Both the position numbers and the translations under genes were made by a program. This document shows positions 25,737 through 34,067 of a DNA stretch of 36,489 nucleotides, piece after piece. This DNA comes from Thiotrichaceae bacterium (GTDB lineage: Bacteria > Pseudomonadota > Gammaproteobacteria > Beggiatoales > Beggiatoaceae). How positions within the stretch are numbered: position 1 is the stretch's first letter; every line of letters starts with the position of its first letter. Below the pieces are notes generated by a model that had not been told where the DNA came from, made no database searches, and saw nothing but the letters and a program-made list of their open reading frames with translations. Where the stretch lies: the NCBI GenBank assembly GCA_011391085.1, contig JAABRD010000053.1:1-36489 (forward strand), given 5' to 3'.

Positions 25737-26969
25737 ATGTTCAAGCCCTTGATAAAAACCCTTGCCCTTGTTGGAATGTGTAATTTGTGTAGTTATCCTC
25801 TCAGTGTCTCTGCCACTGACTCGAAAGACTATGTCGTGCGTAATTTCATGGTCGGCACCGCGGTCAGTTTAAGCGGCACCGTCATTCCTTTCAAAGAAGT
25901 GACCTTAGCGGCCCAATTACCAGGCCGCATCGAAGTGTTGGCAGGAGAAGAAGGAGACCGTTTTGCCAAAGGCACTATCTTAGTGGCTTTGGATGATACC
26001 GAATTGTTAGCACAACGACGCGCTGCGGTAGCAGGGCTAATGAATGCCGAAGCCGCCTGGCGTCATGCAGGGATGCAATATGAACGTGAATTGCTATCCC
26101 CCAATTCCCCTGACCAAGCCCCAGGGGGAATGGGATTGCCACATCTATTCGACCAGTTTTTTACCAAGCCGATCAGCGAACTTATGGATGAAAGTGACAA
26201 GACGCTTGACCGTCGCACCGAATTACACGGTTATAGCACGCAAATCCGGCAAGCCCAAAATTCTCTCTTACAAGCCCGGTCCCAAATTGAACAAATTGAT
26301 GCTAAATTACGTGATGCCATCGGCAAGGCCCCCTTCAGTGGAGTCATCATCAAAAAATTTGTCGAAGTAGGAGACACGGTACAACCGGGTACACAATTAC
26401 TGCAATTTGCCGACATTGACCGTTTACAAATTGAAGTGGATGTCCCCGCCCGGTTAGAACGAGGCTTAAATCTCAGCGATACCATGGTTGCCAAGTTCGA
26501 CGTGGCCAATACTCCTATTCAAGTCAAAGTCGCGCAAATTTTTCCCATAGCGGACCCACAACGTCACACGGTGAAAATCAAACTCGACGTGCCCAAACTT
26601 CCAGACGGGGTTCGTACAGGCCCTGGCCAATATGTGCAAGTGGAAGTCCCCGATGTCACTGCCGAATCCCAAGTGTTACCCGTCATTCCACGGCAATCTA
26701 TCGTATGGCGAGGTAGCTTACCAAGCGTCTATGTCAAAAATGGGAAACGCGAATTACGCCTGTTGCGGCTAGGTAACGACATTGACCCCTCTCTCATAAA
26801 AGATGCTTCCATTCCCTTTAGCAATCTTGTGACAGTCCTCAGTGGTTTAAAAGAAGGAGATGTGATTGAGTTAAACCCAACCCCAGGCGTCGCTTCGGAA
26901 TGGAAGGTAGCACCTACTCCAGCAACGGCGCCGTCTTCTGGAGGGACGACTACCGTCGCCCCCCAGTAG
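25737..26969 (+). CDS. RND efflux periplasmic adaptor (HlyD/AcrA family)
   Basis: A 410-residue membrane fusion protein linking an RND pump to an outer-membrane channel. Signal sequence about 1-26. Then a beta-barrel/lipoyl part (VSLSGTVIPFKEVTLAAQLP, GRIEVLAGEEGDRFAKGTIL), a helical hairpin (about 80-195) with an unusual 55-residue loop (SPNSPDQAPGGMGLPHL..), the returning lipoyl half (GKAPFSGVIIKKFVEVGDTV) and the beta-barrel/proximal domain. The C-terminus is Ala/Pro/Thr-rich. It is followed 340 bp later by the pump gene, with six hairpin repeats between. The outer-membrane channel gene is absent. The substrate is unknown. Confidence 0.9.
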   Translation: MFKPLIKTLALVGMCNLCSYPLSVSATDSKDYVVRNFMVGTAVSLSGTVIPFKEVTLAAQLPGRIEVLAGEEGDRFAKGTILVALDDTELLAQRRAAVAGLMNAEAAWRHAGMQYERELLSPNSPDQAPGGMGLPHLFDQFFTKPISELMDESDKTLDRRTELHGYSTQIRQAQNSLLQARSQIEQIDAKLRDAIGKAPFSGVIIKKFVEVGDTVQPGTQLLQFADIDRLQIEVDVPARLERGLNLSDTMVAKFDVANTPIQVKVAQIFPIADPQRHTVKIKLDVPKLPDGVRTGPGQYVQVEVPDVTAESQVLPVIPRQSIVWRGSLPSVYVKNGKRELRLLRLGNDIDPSLIKDASIPFSNLVTVLSGLKEGDVIELNPTPGVASEWKVAPTPATAPSSGGTTTVAPQ

Positions 26970-27009
26970 TAGAAGTTTTAGGTGGTGTAGAAGTTTTAGG
27001 TGGTAATGT

Positions 27010-27188
27010 GGAGTCCGGAATTTATTCCGCCCTTGGAGTCCGGAATTTATTCCGACGTTGGAGTCCGGAATTTATTCCGACGTTGGAGTCCGGAATTTAT
27101 TCCGACGTTGGAGTCCGGAATTTATTCCGACGTTGGAGTCCGGAATTTATTCCGTCCATTGACACGGAATAAATTCCGGACTCCAACG
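27010..27188. repeat. Six 25-bp tandem repeats between RND adaptor and pump
   Basis: Six direct copies of GGAGTCCGGAATTTATTCCG plus ACGTT (units at 27010, 27035, 27060, 27085, 27110, 27135), then one inverted copy (CGGAATAAATTCCGGACTCC, about 27165-27184). Inside each unit CGGAA and TTCCG can form a small hairpin, and the inverted copy can pair with any direct copy. Units 2-5 are identical. There are no unique spacers. The frames running through it are repeat translations, not genes. Confidence 0.92.
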
Positions 27189-27309
27189 GCAAACGGCAAA
27201 TTCATTACTCCAACGGCAAACTTTCCCACCGGCCTAAACCATATACTCAGACAAACAACCCCCCATTGCATTTCATAATTAACCTTGAACTAAAAATTAC
27301 CAAACTCTA

Positions 27310-30300
27310 ATGACTCAACAACATTCTCCGCAGATTTCTCCCCCAGAAATTCATCTAGGTATTGCCGGGCGCATGGCCAAAGCCTTTATTCACTCGCCCT
27401 TGTCACCCCTACTCTTTTTCGCGATGCTATTCATGGGGCTACTAGGCTTACTCTTTACACCTCGTCAAGAAGACCCCCAAATTTCCGTCCCCATGGTTGA
27501 CATCTTTGTTCAATACCCAGGTGCTTCTTCCCAACAAGTCTCCCGTCTGGCCATTGAACCCCTGCAACGGATAATGAGTGAAGTTCCCGCCGTGGAACAC
27601 GTCTATTCTGCCGCAGAACGAGGTCAAGGACTCGTCACCGTCCAATTTGAAGTGGGCGAACAATTAGAACATTCCATTTTTAAAGTCCATGACAAACTCC
27701 AATCCAATATGGACAAAATCCCCCCTGGCGTCTTCCCCCCCCTGGTCAAACCCAAAGGCATTGATGACGTCCCCGTGGTCGCCATCACCCTCTGGTCTGA
27801 AGACGTCGATGACGGCGCCTTGCGTACCCTGGCCATGGATGTCATGCAAAATCTCAAAGAGATACCTAACACAGGTCAAAGTTTCATTGTCGGCGGACGT
27901 CCTGAACAAGTCTCCGTGGAAGTGAAACCAGAACGTCTAGGCGGGTTTGGCATCAGCCTTGCCCAAGTTGCCCAGACCATCCAAACCGCTAACAGTGAGA
28001 TGCAAGCAGGTTCCATTGAAACCGGCAATGCCCATTTTACCGTCTATACTGGCAAATTTTTAAGCAGTGCAGAAGACATTGGGCGTCTCGTCATTGGCAC
28101 CTATCAAGGCACCCCCATCTATGTTCGCGATGTCGCCGATGTGACCTTAGGTCCAGAACCTCACAGTGAACGGCATCAATTCGTCAACTACTTCACAGGC
28201 CCTGCTTACGGCTATGAAGAACAAAAACATGACCCCTCACTCAAGGTCCCCGCTGCCATCGTCAACGGTGCCCCTGCCGTGACCATAGCCGTTTCCAAGA
28301 AAATCGGTACCAATGGCGTCACCGTTGCCAATACCATTCTCGACGCGGTCGAAAAACTCAAGGCCGACCTCATCCCTAGCAACGTGCATACAGAAATTAC
28401 GCGCAACTACGGAAAGACCGCTAACGATAAAGTCAACGACCTCATCAAGAAATTATTTATCGCCACCGGCGCCGTTACCATCCTGGTCCTCTTCTCCTTG
28501 GGAATCCGACCAGCTATTGTCGTCACCCTAGTTATCCCGGTAGTCATTCTCATCACCGTCTTCTCCGCCTGGATTCTCGGCTACACCATCGACCGAGTCA
28601 GCCTCTTCGCCCTCATCTTCTCCATTGGCATTCTAGTGGACGACGCCATCGTCGTCATTGAAAATATTTACCGACGCTGGCTACTCAAAGGTGAAACCGA
28701 CACCAACACGGCGATAGATGCCGTCCGGGAAGTGGGCAACCCTACCATCCTAGCCACCTTCACCGTGGTCGCGGCCCTCCTCCCTATGGGCTTCGTCTCT
28801 GGCATGATGGGACCCTACATGGAACCGATTCCTGCATTAGGTTCCGTCGCCATGATCTTCTCCCTCTTTGCCGCCTTTATCTTCACCCCCTGGCTGGCGA
28901 TGCGTATCAAACCCTCCATCGCAGCCCTCCGCAAAGCCGAACATAAAGAACATCGTTTCAATGAAAAATTAGAACGATTTTTCCGCAAAGTATTGCCTCC
29001 CTTGTTTACCAGTTGGATTAAGGGCGGATTGTTTTTCCTCCTCCTGATTATCTCCTTTTTTGCAGCCCTCTCCATGTTTTACACCAAAAACGTGGAAGTC
29101 AAAATGCTACCGTTGGACAACAAGCCGGAGTTTAACGTCTTCATCAATATGCCAGACGGCACCGCGTTGTTAGAGACCGCTAACCTCACCTTTGCCATAG
29201 CCGAAGAGATTCGCAAAATCCCCGAAGTCACGGCCATGCAAACTTATGTGGGCACCTCGCAACCCTTTGATTTTAACGGCATGGTTCGCCACTACTACAT
29301 GCGTCAATCCCCCTGGATGGCAGACATTCATGTGCAACTGAAAGACAAAAAAGACCGGCACCATAGCAGTCACGAAATTGCTATTGAAGCCCGTCACCTG
29401 TTAAAAAACTTGCTGAAACGTCTCAACAGTCCTGCCAAAATTGCCGTGGTCGAAATGCCCCCCGGCCCCCCCGTCCTCCAATCGGTCGTCGCCGAAGTCT
29501 ATGGTCCTGACGACACCACGCGCCGCACAGTGGCCCGCAAGATGACCGAATACTTTGAACAAACCGAAGTCATCGATGACGTGGACAATTACATGTCTGA
29601 CGACCATGAAGTGTGGCACTTTGAAGTCGACACCGAAAAAGCCGTCCGGCGTGGCATCTCGGTGGATGTCATCAATAAAAACCTAGTCATGGCATTAGGT
29701 GGCTTCAAACTGGGCGATATTAAACAAGGGACTCGCCTGGAACCCACTTACATCGTCATTCAGGTCCCCCTGGCTGCCCGTTCCCAACTCAACCACTTAT
29801 ATGACCTCCCCATTCCTGACACGACGGGAGGCACCATGCCCCTGGCAGAATTGGGACGCTTCCAAAAAGTCAAACAAGACTTGGTTTATTACCAAAAAGA
29901 CCTCCGTCCCGTTGAATACGTGGTCGGCGATGCAGTGGGCCTGTATGATGAAACCAAACAACAATATCGCCTGGGCGCCCCCATTTACGCCATGCGCGAA
30001 GTGGAAGGACTGATAGAAAATTACGTCACCCCTGACGGCATTAATTTACGCAACATCGGCTGTCATGTCTATTTCAATTTCATTCCTCTGTGTGACCGCT
30101 ACCTGGGTCCCCCCGACGAATATGGCCAATCCGGCTTTGAATGGACCGGTGAATGGACCGTCACCTACGAAACCTTCCGCGACATGGGACTCGCCTTCTG
30201 TGCCGCGATGGTCCTCATCTACATCCTCGTCGTCTGGCTGTTTGGCAACTTCATTGTCCCTGCCATCATCATGGTGCCCATTCCACTCACCTTATTAGGC

Positions 30301-31770
30301 ATCATCCCCGGTCACTGGGCCCTCAATGCTGCTTTCACCGCCACTTCTATGATTGGTTGGATTGCCTTGGCAGGCATCATTGTCCGTAACTCGATTCTCC
30401 TAGTCGACTACTCCATCCATGAAATCCAAAAAGGGACGCATATTAACGACGCCGTCATCCTTGCCTGCAAAACGCGGACTCGTCCCATCTTGATTACCGC
30501 TTTCGCCCTGGTGGCAGGTTCCGGCGTCATCCTCTTTGACCCCATCTTCCAAGGCATGGCCATCTCCCTCCTCTTTGGCGTGTTGGTTTCCACCCTTCTT
30601 ACCCTCGTGGTCATCCCGTTAGGTTGCATCAGCATTGGTCCCCAAACGTTATGTGCTAAGGGTTTAGGAGACGACTGTGACACCTCTGTGGCAATCCCCC
30701 CGCCTCCCCCTGCCTACAAAATGCCTCTCTGGTTCCACGTCTGGGGTTTTGTGATCGGAATCATTCTGAAAATCATCGGCATTGTCACGATGATTTACTA
30801 TATCATTCGAGGCATCTTCCTCCTCCTGTTCAGTCTGTTAGGAGGAATTTGGGAAAAACTCAAGGCTTCCGCGAAACCACCACAACGTCCGACACCTCCC
30901 AGTCAACCGCCCGTGCCACCCACGACGCCACCTCCTGCGCCAGTGCCGGACACAACGCCTCCTGGGAGTTCGAGTGCCCCACCGTCACCGCCTTCTCAAC
31001 CACAGATGAGTGCGACCCCTAGCGTGGTGTCACCGTCTCCTTCACCAGAAGCGGTGGAGACGATACCTCCGCGTGAGGAAATAGCAGGATTGGCACCTAC
31101 CAATGTGCCCCCGGCTTCGACCCTCACGCCACCTCCCGTGGCACCTACACCACCGCCAACATTGGTACCGGTGCCACCAGCGTCAATGGAAATGCCACCG
31201 CTAACCACTTCTGAAGCCTCCACCGCGTTGGCAGAGGCTTCTCCTCCGCCTGCGACCACTGTGATGTCACCTGCCCCTGTGGTGCCGACATCACCACCAG
31301 CACCCGTGAATGTGCAGCCTCGTACCACACCAGAAACGGTCACTCCCATGACCTCTACAGTAGAGACGTTGCCGCCTCCTGTGACGTCCCTGCTTTCTCC
31401 AGTCCCGTCAACACCAACGGCACTAGAAGCAGTGACGCCACCACCTTCGGCACCGGTAGCAACCTCTGCGTCTGCGGAAATTCCTATCGTTCCCCAGACA
31501 TCGACATCACCCGCCCATTTAGGGGCGTCAGAATCCACCACGGCCCCTCTTCCCATGGAAGAACCCAAGCCCCATCCTGCGGAATCGAATGTTTCTTCTG
31601 AGACCACGGCAATTAGTTCCGAAACCAATGGACATTCATCAAAGGCAGCGCGGAAAAAATTTCAGCAACGACGCGGAATTAGACTCAAGACGGATTTACC
31701 CAATGAGGCATTAGGAGACGTGTCAGAAGAGGAGGCGAAAAAGGGAGAATCAGATAGAACTTCTTTTTAA
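27310..31770 (+). CDS. RND efflux pump with extra membrane segment and long Pro-rich tail
   Basis: A 1486-residue inner-membrane RND transporter; normal members have about 1020-1060. TM1 is at about 32-52; the periplasmic porter follows. TM4 has the proton-relay pair in GILVDDAIVVIENIYRR, and the TM10 position has IIVRNSILLVDYSI, with Arg where AcrB has Lys940. The canonical part ends near residue 1110. Then comes an added hydrophobic segment (about 1138-1178, FHVWGFVIGIILKIIGIV..), and from about 1187 to 1486 a Pro/Thr/Ser/Ala/Val-rich disordered tail with a basic cluster (ARKKFQQRRGIRLK) near the end. The second porter half has an insertion (GLYDETKQQYRLGAP..) near residue 880. Codon third positions are richer in C than neighbours. 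Partner adaptor is upstream. Confidence 0.88.
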   Translation: MTQQHSPQISPPEIHLGIAGRMAKAFIHSPLSPLLFFAMLFMGLLGLLFTPRQEDPQISVPMVDIFVQYPGASSQQVSRLAIEPLQRIMSEVPAVEHVYSAAERGQGLVTVQFEVGEQLEHSIFKVHDKLQSNMDKIPPGVFPPLVKPKGIDDVPVVAITLWSEDVDDGALRTLAMDVMQNLKEIPNTGQSFIVGGRPEQVSVEVKPERLGGFGISLAQVAQTIQTANSEMQAGSIETGNAHFTVYTGKFLSSAEDIGRLVIGTYQGTPIYVRDVADVTLGPEPHSERHQFVNYFTGPAYGYEEQKHDPSLKVPAAIVNGAPAVTIAVSKKIGTNGVTVANTILDAVEKLKADLIPSNVHTEITRNYGKTANDKVNDLIKKLFIATGAVTILVLFSLGIRPAIVVTLVIPVVILITVFSAWILGYTIDRVSLFALIFSIGILVDDAIVVIENIYRRWLLKGETDTNTAIDAVREVGNPTILATFTVVAALLPMGFVSGMMGPYMEPIPALGSVAMIFSLFAAFIFTPWLAMRIKPSIAALRKAEHKEHRFNEKLERFFRKVLPPLFTSWIKGGLFFLLLIISFFAALSMFYTKNVEVKMLPLDNKPEFNVFINMPDGTALLETANLTFAIAEEIRKIPEVTAMQTYVGTSQPFDFNGMVRHYYMRQSPWMADIHVQLKDKKDRHHSSHEIAIEARHLLKNLLKRLNSPAKIAVVEMPPGPPVLQSVVAEVYGPDDTTRRTVARKMTEYFEQTEVIDDVDNYMSDDHEVWHFEVDTEKAVRRGISVDVINKNLVMALGGFKLGDIKQGTRLEPTYIVIQVPLAARSQLNHLYDLPIPDTTGGTMPLAELGRFQKVKQDLVYYQKDLRPVEYVVGDAVGLYDETKQQYRLGAPIYAMREVEGLIENYVTPDGINLRNIGCHVYFNFIPLCDRYLGPPDEYGQSGFEWTGEWTVTYETFRDMGLAFCAAMVLIYILVVWLFGNFIVPAIIMVPIPLTLLGIIPGHWALNAAFTATSMIGWIALAGIIVRNSILLVDYSIHEIQKGTHINDAVILACKTRTRPILITAFALVAGSGVILFDPIFQGMAISLLFGVLVSTLLTLVVIPLGCISIGPQTLCAKGLGDDCDTSVAIPPPPPAYKMPLWFHVWGFVIGIILKIIGIVTMIYYIIRGIFLLLFSLLGGIWEKLKASAKPPQRPTPPSQPPVPPTTPPPAPVPDTTPPGSSSAPPSPPSQPQMSATPSVVSPSPSPEAVETIPPREEIAGLAPTNVPPASTLTPPPVAPTPPPTLVPVPPASMEMPPLTTSEASTALAEASPPPATTVMSPAPVVPTSPPAPVNVQPRTTPETVTPMTSTVETLPPPVTSLLSPVPSTPTALEAVTPPPSAPVATSASAEIPIVPQTSTSPAHLGASESTTAPLPMEEPKPHPAESNVSSETTAISSETNGHSSKAARKKFQQRRGIRLKTDLPNEALGDVSEEEAKKGESDRTSF

Positions 31771-31796
31771 CTCTAATTGACTTTCATCTTAAATTC

Positions 31797-31842
31797 AGGA
31801 GTCCAAAGCGCAACTTTGTTTGGGCAAAGCTACGCTTTGGAG
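31797..31842. repeat. Dispersed AGTCCAAAGCG hairpin repeat
   Basis: AGGAGTCCAAAGCGCAACTT and its inverted partner AAAGCTACGCTTTGGAG form a hairpin 27 nt after the RND stop. It marks the border between the pump gene and the IS remnant. Same family as 1190-1250 and 7341-7370. Confidence 0.65.
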
Positions 31843-32532
31843 AAAGCCACACTGGCAGAGACGTTGGTTAAATTGAGTCAACTGATCCGGGCACAGATAA
31901 CTCATTCTCCTCGTCATATTTCTTACCTGCCACTGCCAAAACCGAGTGGTCGTCCGCGTTTTCAGTCTCTTCGTGAAGTGCTCAGTGCGATTCTCTATCT
32001 CACTTCCACGGGTTGTTCCTGGCGCTCGTTCCCCCCTGATTTTCCTAATTATAATACCGTGTTTGGTTATTTCAACGGTTGGAAACAAGAAGGTATTTGG
32101 GAACTCATTCACCAACAATTACGCGAATCTGTAAAGAGAGCCGGAGGGGAGACTAACAGAACCTTCCAAGGGGATTATCGAAAGTCTGTCGGTGAAAACT
32201 GACTGCCGAAGTTGAAACCAGGGGGTTCGATGTTCATAAATCGACAACAGGACGCAACAGACATATTTTAGTGGATACTATGGGTTTGTTATTAGCTGTG
32301 GTTATCACGGCTGCCAACGTGACCGACCGTGACGGGGCAATCTCCATTTTCGATAAAATTCACGATAACTTTCATTTGCTCAAAGTAATTAGTGCCGACC
32401 AAGCCTACTCCGGTGTCGAGTACACTTCAAACGTCCAACGAACTTACCAAAGATTATGAAAGACAACCCCAAACCAGTGAAAATTTCATTTATGTCGCCA
32501 TGATTAGCATTATGTTGCGGCGTTTAGCCTGA
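31843..32532 (+). pseudogene. IS5-family transposase remnant
   Basis: Pieces of one IS5-group transposase in order but in different frames: PSGRPRFQSLREVLSAILYL, TGCSWRSFPPDFPNYNTVF and GWKQEGIWELIHQQLRESVK in the first frame; IIESLSVKT in a second (around 32170-32200); ETRGFDVHKSTTGRNRHIL, VDTMGLLLAVVITAANVTDR and ISADQAYSG in a third; and the C-terminal SENFIYVAMISIMLRRLA ending at 32532. At least two frameshifts and a deletion between QAYSG and the C-terminus are visible, so it is inactive. It overlaps the 3' end of a VapB-like gene on the other strand, which it probably truncated. Confidence 0.85.
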
Positions 32533-32663
32533 AAAGGATCTTTTAAAACACACTCTAAGGCTTTTTGTAGAACTTCTGTCAAGGTAGCATGACCTCCCAA
32601 TTGTAGGGCTTGTTCACACAGTGCCGAATCAAGTTGCAAGTCGGTGGTTAATACGGTTGTCAT
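32490..32663 (-). pseudogene. VapB-like antitoxin, truncated by IS remnant, toxin lost
   Basis: ATG 32663 with GAGGAG 8 nt upstream opens MTTVLTTDLQLDSALCEQAL and TLTEVLQKALECVLKDPF, the ribbon-helix-helix start of VapB-type antitoxins (a strand, then two helices). From about residue 43 the frame runs into the antisense of the transposase end, giving a foreign tail of 14 residues. No VapC-like toxin follows, so the toxin was probably lost when the IS arrived. The DNA-binding half may still be made. Confidence 0.7.
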
Positions 32664-32721
32664 TATATTATCTCCTCTAGTTAAAAAGTGTTTGGAATTG
32701 GCGGGCATGGGGGTAGATAAT

Positions 32722-32820
32722 GAGTACCACGAATTTAGAAATAAACGAATAGGTAACGGATCAATTCGTTTATTTCTAAATTCGTGGTACTCGATTCTGT
32801 CAATTCTGATTCAGACCACC
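32722..32820. repeat. Hairpin nested in half of a TCAGAATT repeat, copy 1
   Basis: A 29-bp perfect inverted repeat (GAGTACCACGAATTTAGAAA and on; 32722-32750 and 32764-32792) with a 13-nt loop, followed by ATTCTGTCAATTCTGATTCA GAC. The same block recurs at 35548-35653, there inside a complete TCAGAATT repeat. This copy has lost the left half of the outer repeat. Confidence 0.8.
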
Positions 32821-32825
32821 CTATT

Positions 32826-32993
32826 TTAGGACATAGGAGGCATTTTGATAGTTCAACAAATCTTCCACTTCCACCTTTAAAATTTTCGCCAGTTTCTGCC
32901 AGACCGCTACAGGGCTTCCAGCAATTGTTGATACTCAACCAAAGGAATCTGTACCCAAGGTTGACCTTCTTTTTGTATGATTTGCAAGTTCAT
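32826..32993 (-). pseudogene. XRE-type antitoxin remnant, internally deleted copy of 35656-36042
   Basis: The minus-strand ATG 32993 opens MNLQIIQKEGQPWVQIPLVE YQQLLEA as in the intact gene at 36042, then jumps directly to the C-terminal KLAKILKVEVEDLLN and NASYVLK. About 220 bp including the helix-turn-helix are missing and the frame is broken at the joint (LLEAL stop). The flanking repeat and the bases after the gene also match the second locus, so the segment is a duplicate that later lost its core. Confidence 0.8.
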
Positions 32994-33000
32994 TGATAAG

Positions 33001-33333
33001 TTATCCCACCTGATGTTCACCGCGTTGGGAAGAAACATATTGTTGAATCAACTCATATTCCGTTGGCTTCTGATGTTCTAACTCCCAGACATCCACCGCT
33101 TGTTGCATCTGAAGCCAACTGTTGGCGGTGGTGCCGAAGAAACGGGCCAGACGAATAGCTAGGTCTGGAGTAACTCGACGACGTTCATGCAGTAAGTCGG
33201 ATAAGAGTCGGCGTGAAATTCGCAAACGGTTTGCTAATTCCACTTGAGAAAAGGATAATTCTGGTAAGATGTCTTCTCGTAAAATGGCACCCGGATGAGT
33301 GGGTTTTCTCGTGGTGGCACGTAGTGATTTCAT
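33001..33333 (-). CDS. higA: HigA-type antitoxin
   Basis: A 110-residue XRE helix-turn-helix antitoxin. The HigA signature is clear: HPGAILREDILPELSFSQVE with LANRLRISRRLLSDLLHERR RVTPDLAIRLARFFGTTANSWLQMQ (HTH at about 30-65). It neutralises HigB and represses its operon. The start ATG overlaps the higB stop by one base (TAATG), and GGAGG lies 9 nt upstream. The toxin gene upstream is interrupted by a MITE, so this antitoxin is now without its native toxin but is itself intact. Confidence 0.9.
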   Translation of the reverse strand: MKSLRATTRKPTHPGAILREDILPELSFSQVELANRLRISRRLLSDLLHERRRVTPDLAIRLARFFGTTANSWLQMQQAVDVWELEHQKPTEYELIQQYVSSQRGEHQVG

Positions 33334-33762
33334 TAGTGATAATCCTCCAAGTTAACCTCATAAGCGTGTCCTTTGTTAAAGCGAAACGTGATTCGCCAAT
33401 TGCCGGATACTTTAATACTCCAAAAGTTTTTTCGGTCACCTGCCAATTTGTGGAGTCCGTAGCCTGGCAAATTTAAGTCTTGTACTATTTGTGTTGCGTC
33501 TAGTCTATCTAAAAGACGATTAATTCGGTCAAGGTGTTGCGGATTTATAGTAATATTCATTCATTTTTGTACTTTCTATTCCTCCATGGTAGGGTGGATT
33601 AAGCGAAGCGTATCCACCAAAATCTGCAAAAGGTGGTGGATACGCTTCGCTTAATCCACCCTACCATGGAGGTACAAGTGAACCGGAATATGACTATAAC
33701 AGATTGCGATGGTTGTCACAGAAGAATTTTTCTAGTCCCTTGTGCTTAAAAGTTTTAATCAT
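33333..33762 (-). pseudogene. higB: HigB toxin gene interrupted by a 149-bp MITE
   Basis: The N-terminal part (ATG 33762, MIKTFKHKGLEKFF.., 22 residues) runs into a TAG at the element border. The rest (NPQHLDRINRLLDRL.., GYGLHKLAGDRKNFWSIKVS GNWRITFRF, LEDYH) resumes at 33545 in the other side. Joining CTG TTA to AAT CCG, that is removing 33548-33696 and one TA, gives an uninterrupted 92-residue HigB, the normal family length. A short product could still start at ATG 33560 inside the element (75 residues), but it lacks the first helix. HigB is a ribosome-dependent mRNA interferase, so the insertion probably disarmed it. Confidence 0.92.
33548..33696. mobile_element. MITE-like palindrome, family B copy 2, inside higB
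   Basis: Ends TAGTAATATTC and GAATATGACTA, target TA duplicated on both sides (33546-33547, 33697-33698). The core is a 38-bp perfect inverted repeat (CCTCCATGGTAGGGTGGATT.. at 33583 and its complement ending 33672) with a 14-nt loop. The GGTAGGGTGGATTAAGCGAA core is related to the GGTAGGGTGCGT centre at 21.45 kb. No coding capacity. Confidence 0.9.
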
Positions 33763-33824
33763 TGTTGCATCTGGGGTTGTGTCGAAACGAGTGACTGAAG
33801 TTTATCACAATAACTGGTTGGTGG

Positions 33825-33922
33825 TCTGAATCAGAATTGAAAGACATGAGAGAATTAACCGAATGAACCCTAAACCAGACCATGTCTTTCAATTCTAAAA
33901 TTCTGTCAATTCTGATTCAGAC
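33825..33922. repeat. TCAGAATT inverted repeat, copy 2
   Basis: GTCTGAATCAGAATTGAAAG at the left pairs with CAATTCTGATTCAGAC at the right; inner AGACATG../CATGTCTTTCAATTC pair too. Members of this family also lie at 34556-34647, 35487-35653 and 36336-36405, each between toxin-antitoxin modules. The rest of the gap up to 34067 holds two degenerate copies of GTGGTGGGCAACGATAA / GTGGTGGACAACGATAA. Confidence 0.8.
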
Positions 33923-34067
33923 TCCCTATTTAAGACCGTGTAGAGTGGACAAGTGTTAATTTGCCCGCCTATTCAGCAGAGTGGTGGGCAACGATAAATC
34001 TGTTGCACACCCTACTTAACTATTTCGCAAAGTGGTGGACAACGATAACTCTGTTGCCCCCACCTGA

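Noticed and set aside
27010-27188. CRISPR-like array
   Set aside because: The units are directly abutting 25-bp repeats with no unique spacers and no cas gene nearby.
26900-27278. Two overlapping reading frames of about 90 codons behind the RND adaptor
   Set aside because: They translate the 25-bp repeat in different phases (SPEFIPTLESGIYSDVGVRN) and lack ribosome sites.
30996-31628. A 210-codon antisense frame, Gly/Val-rich
   Set aside because: It is the complement of the Pro/Thr-rich tail of the RND pump; low-complexity GC-rich coding DNA easily leaves an open antisense frame.
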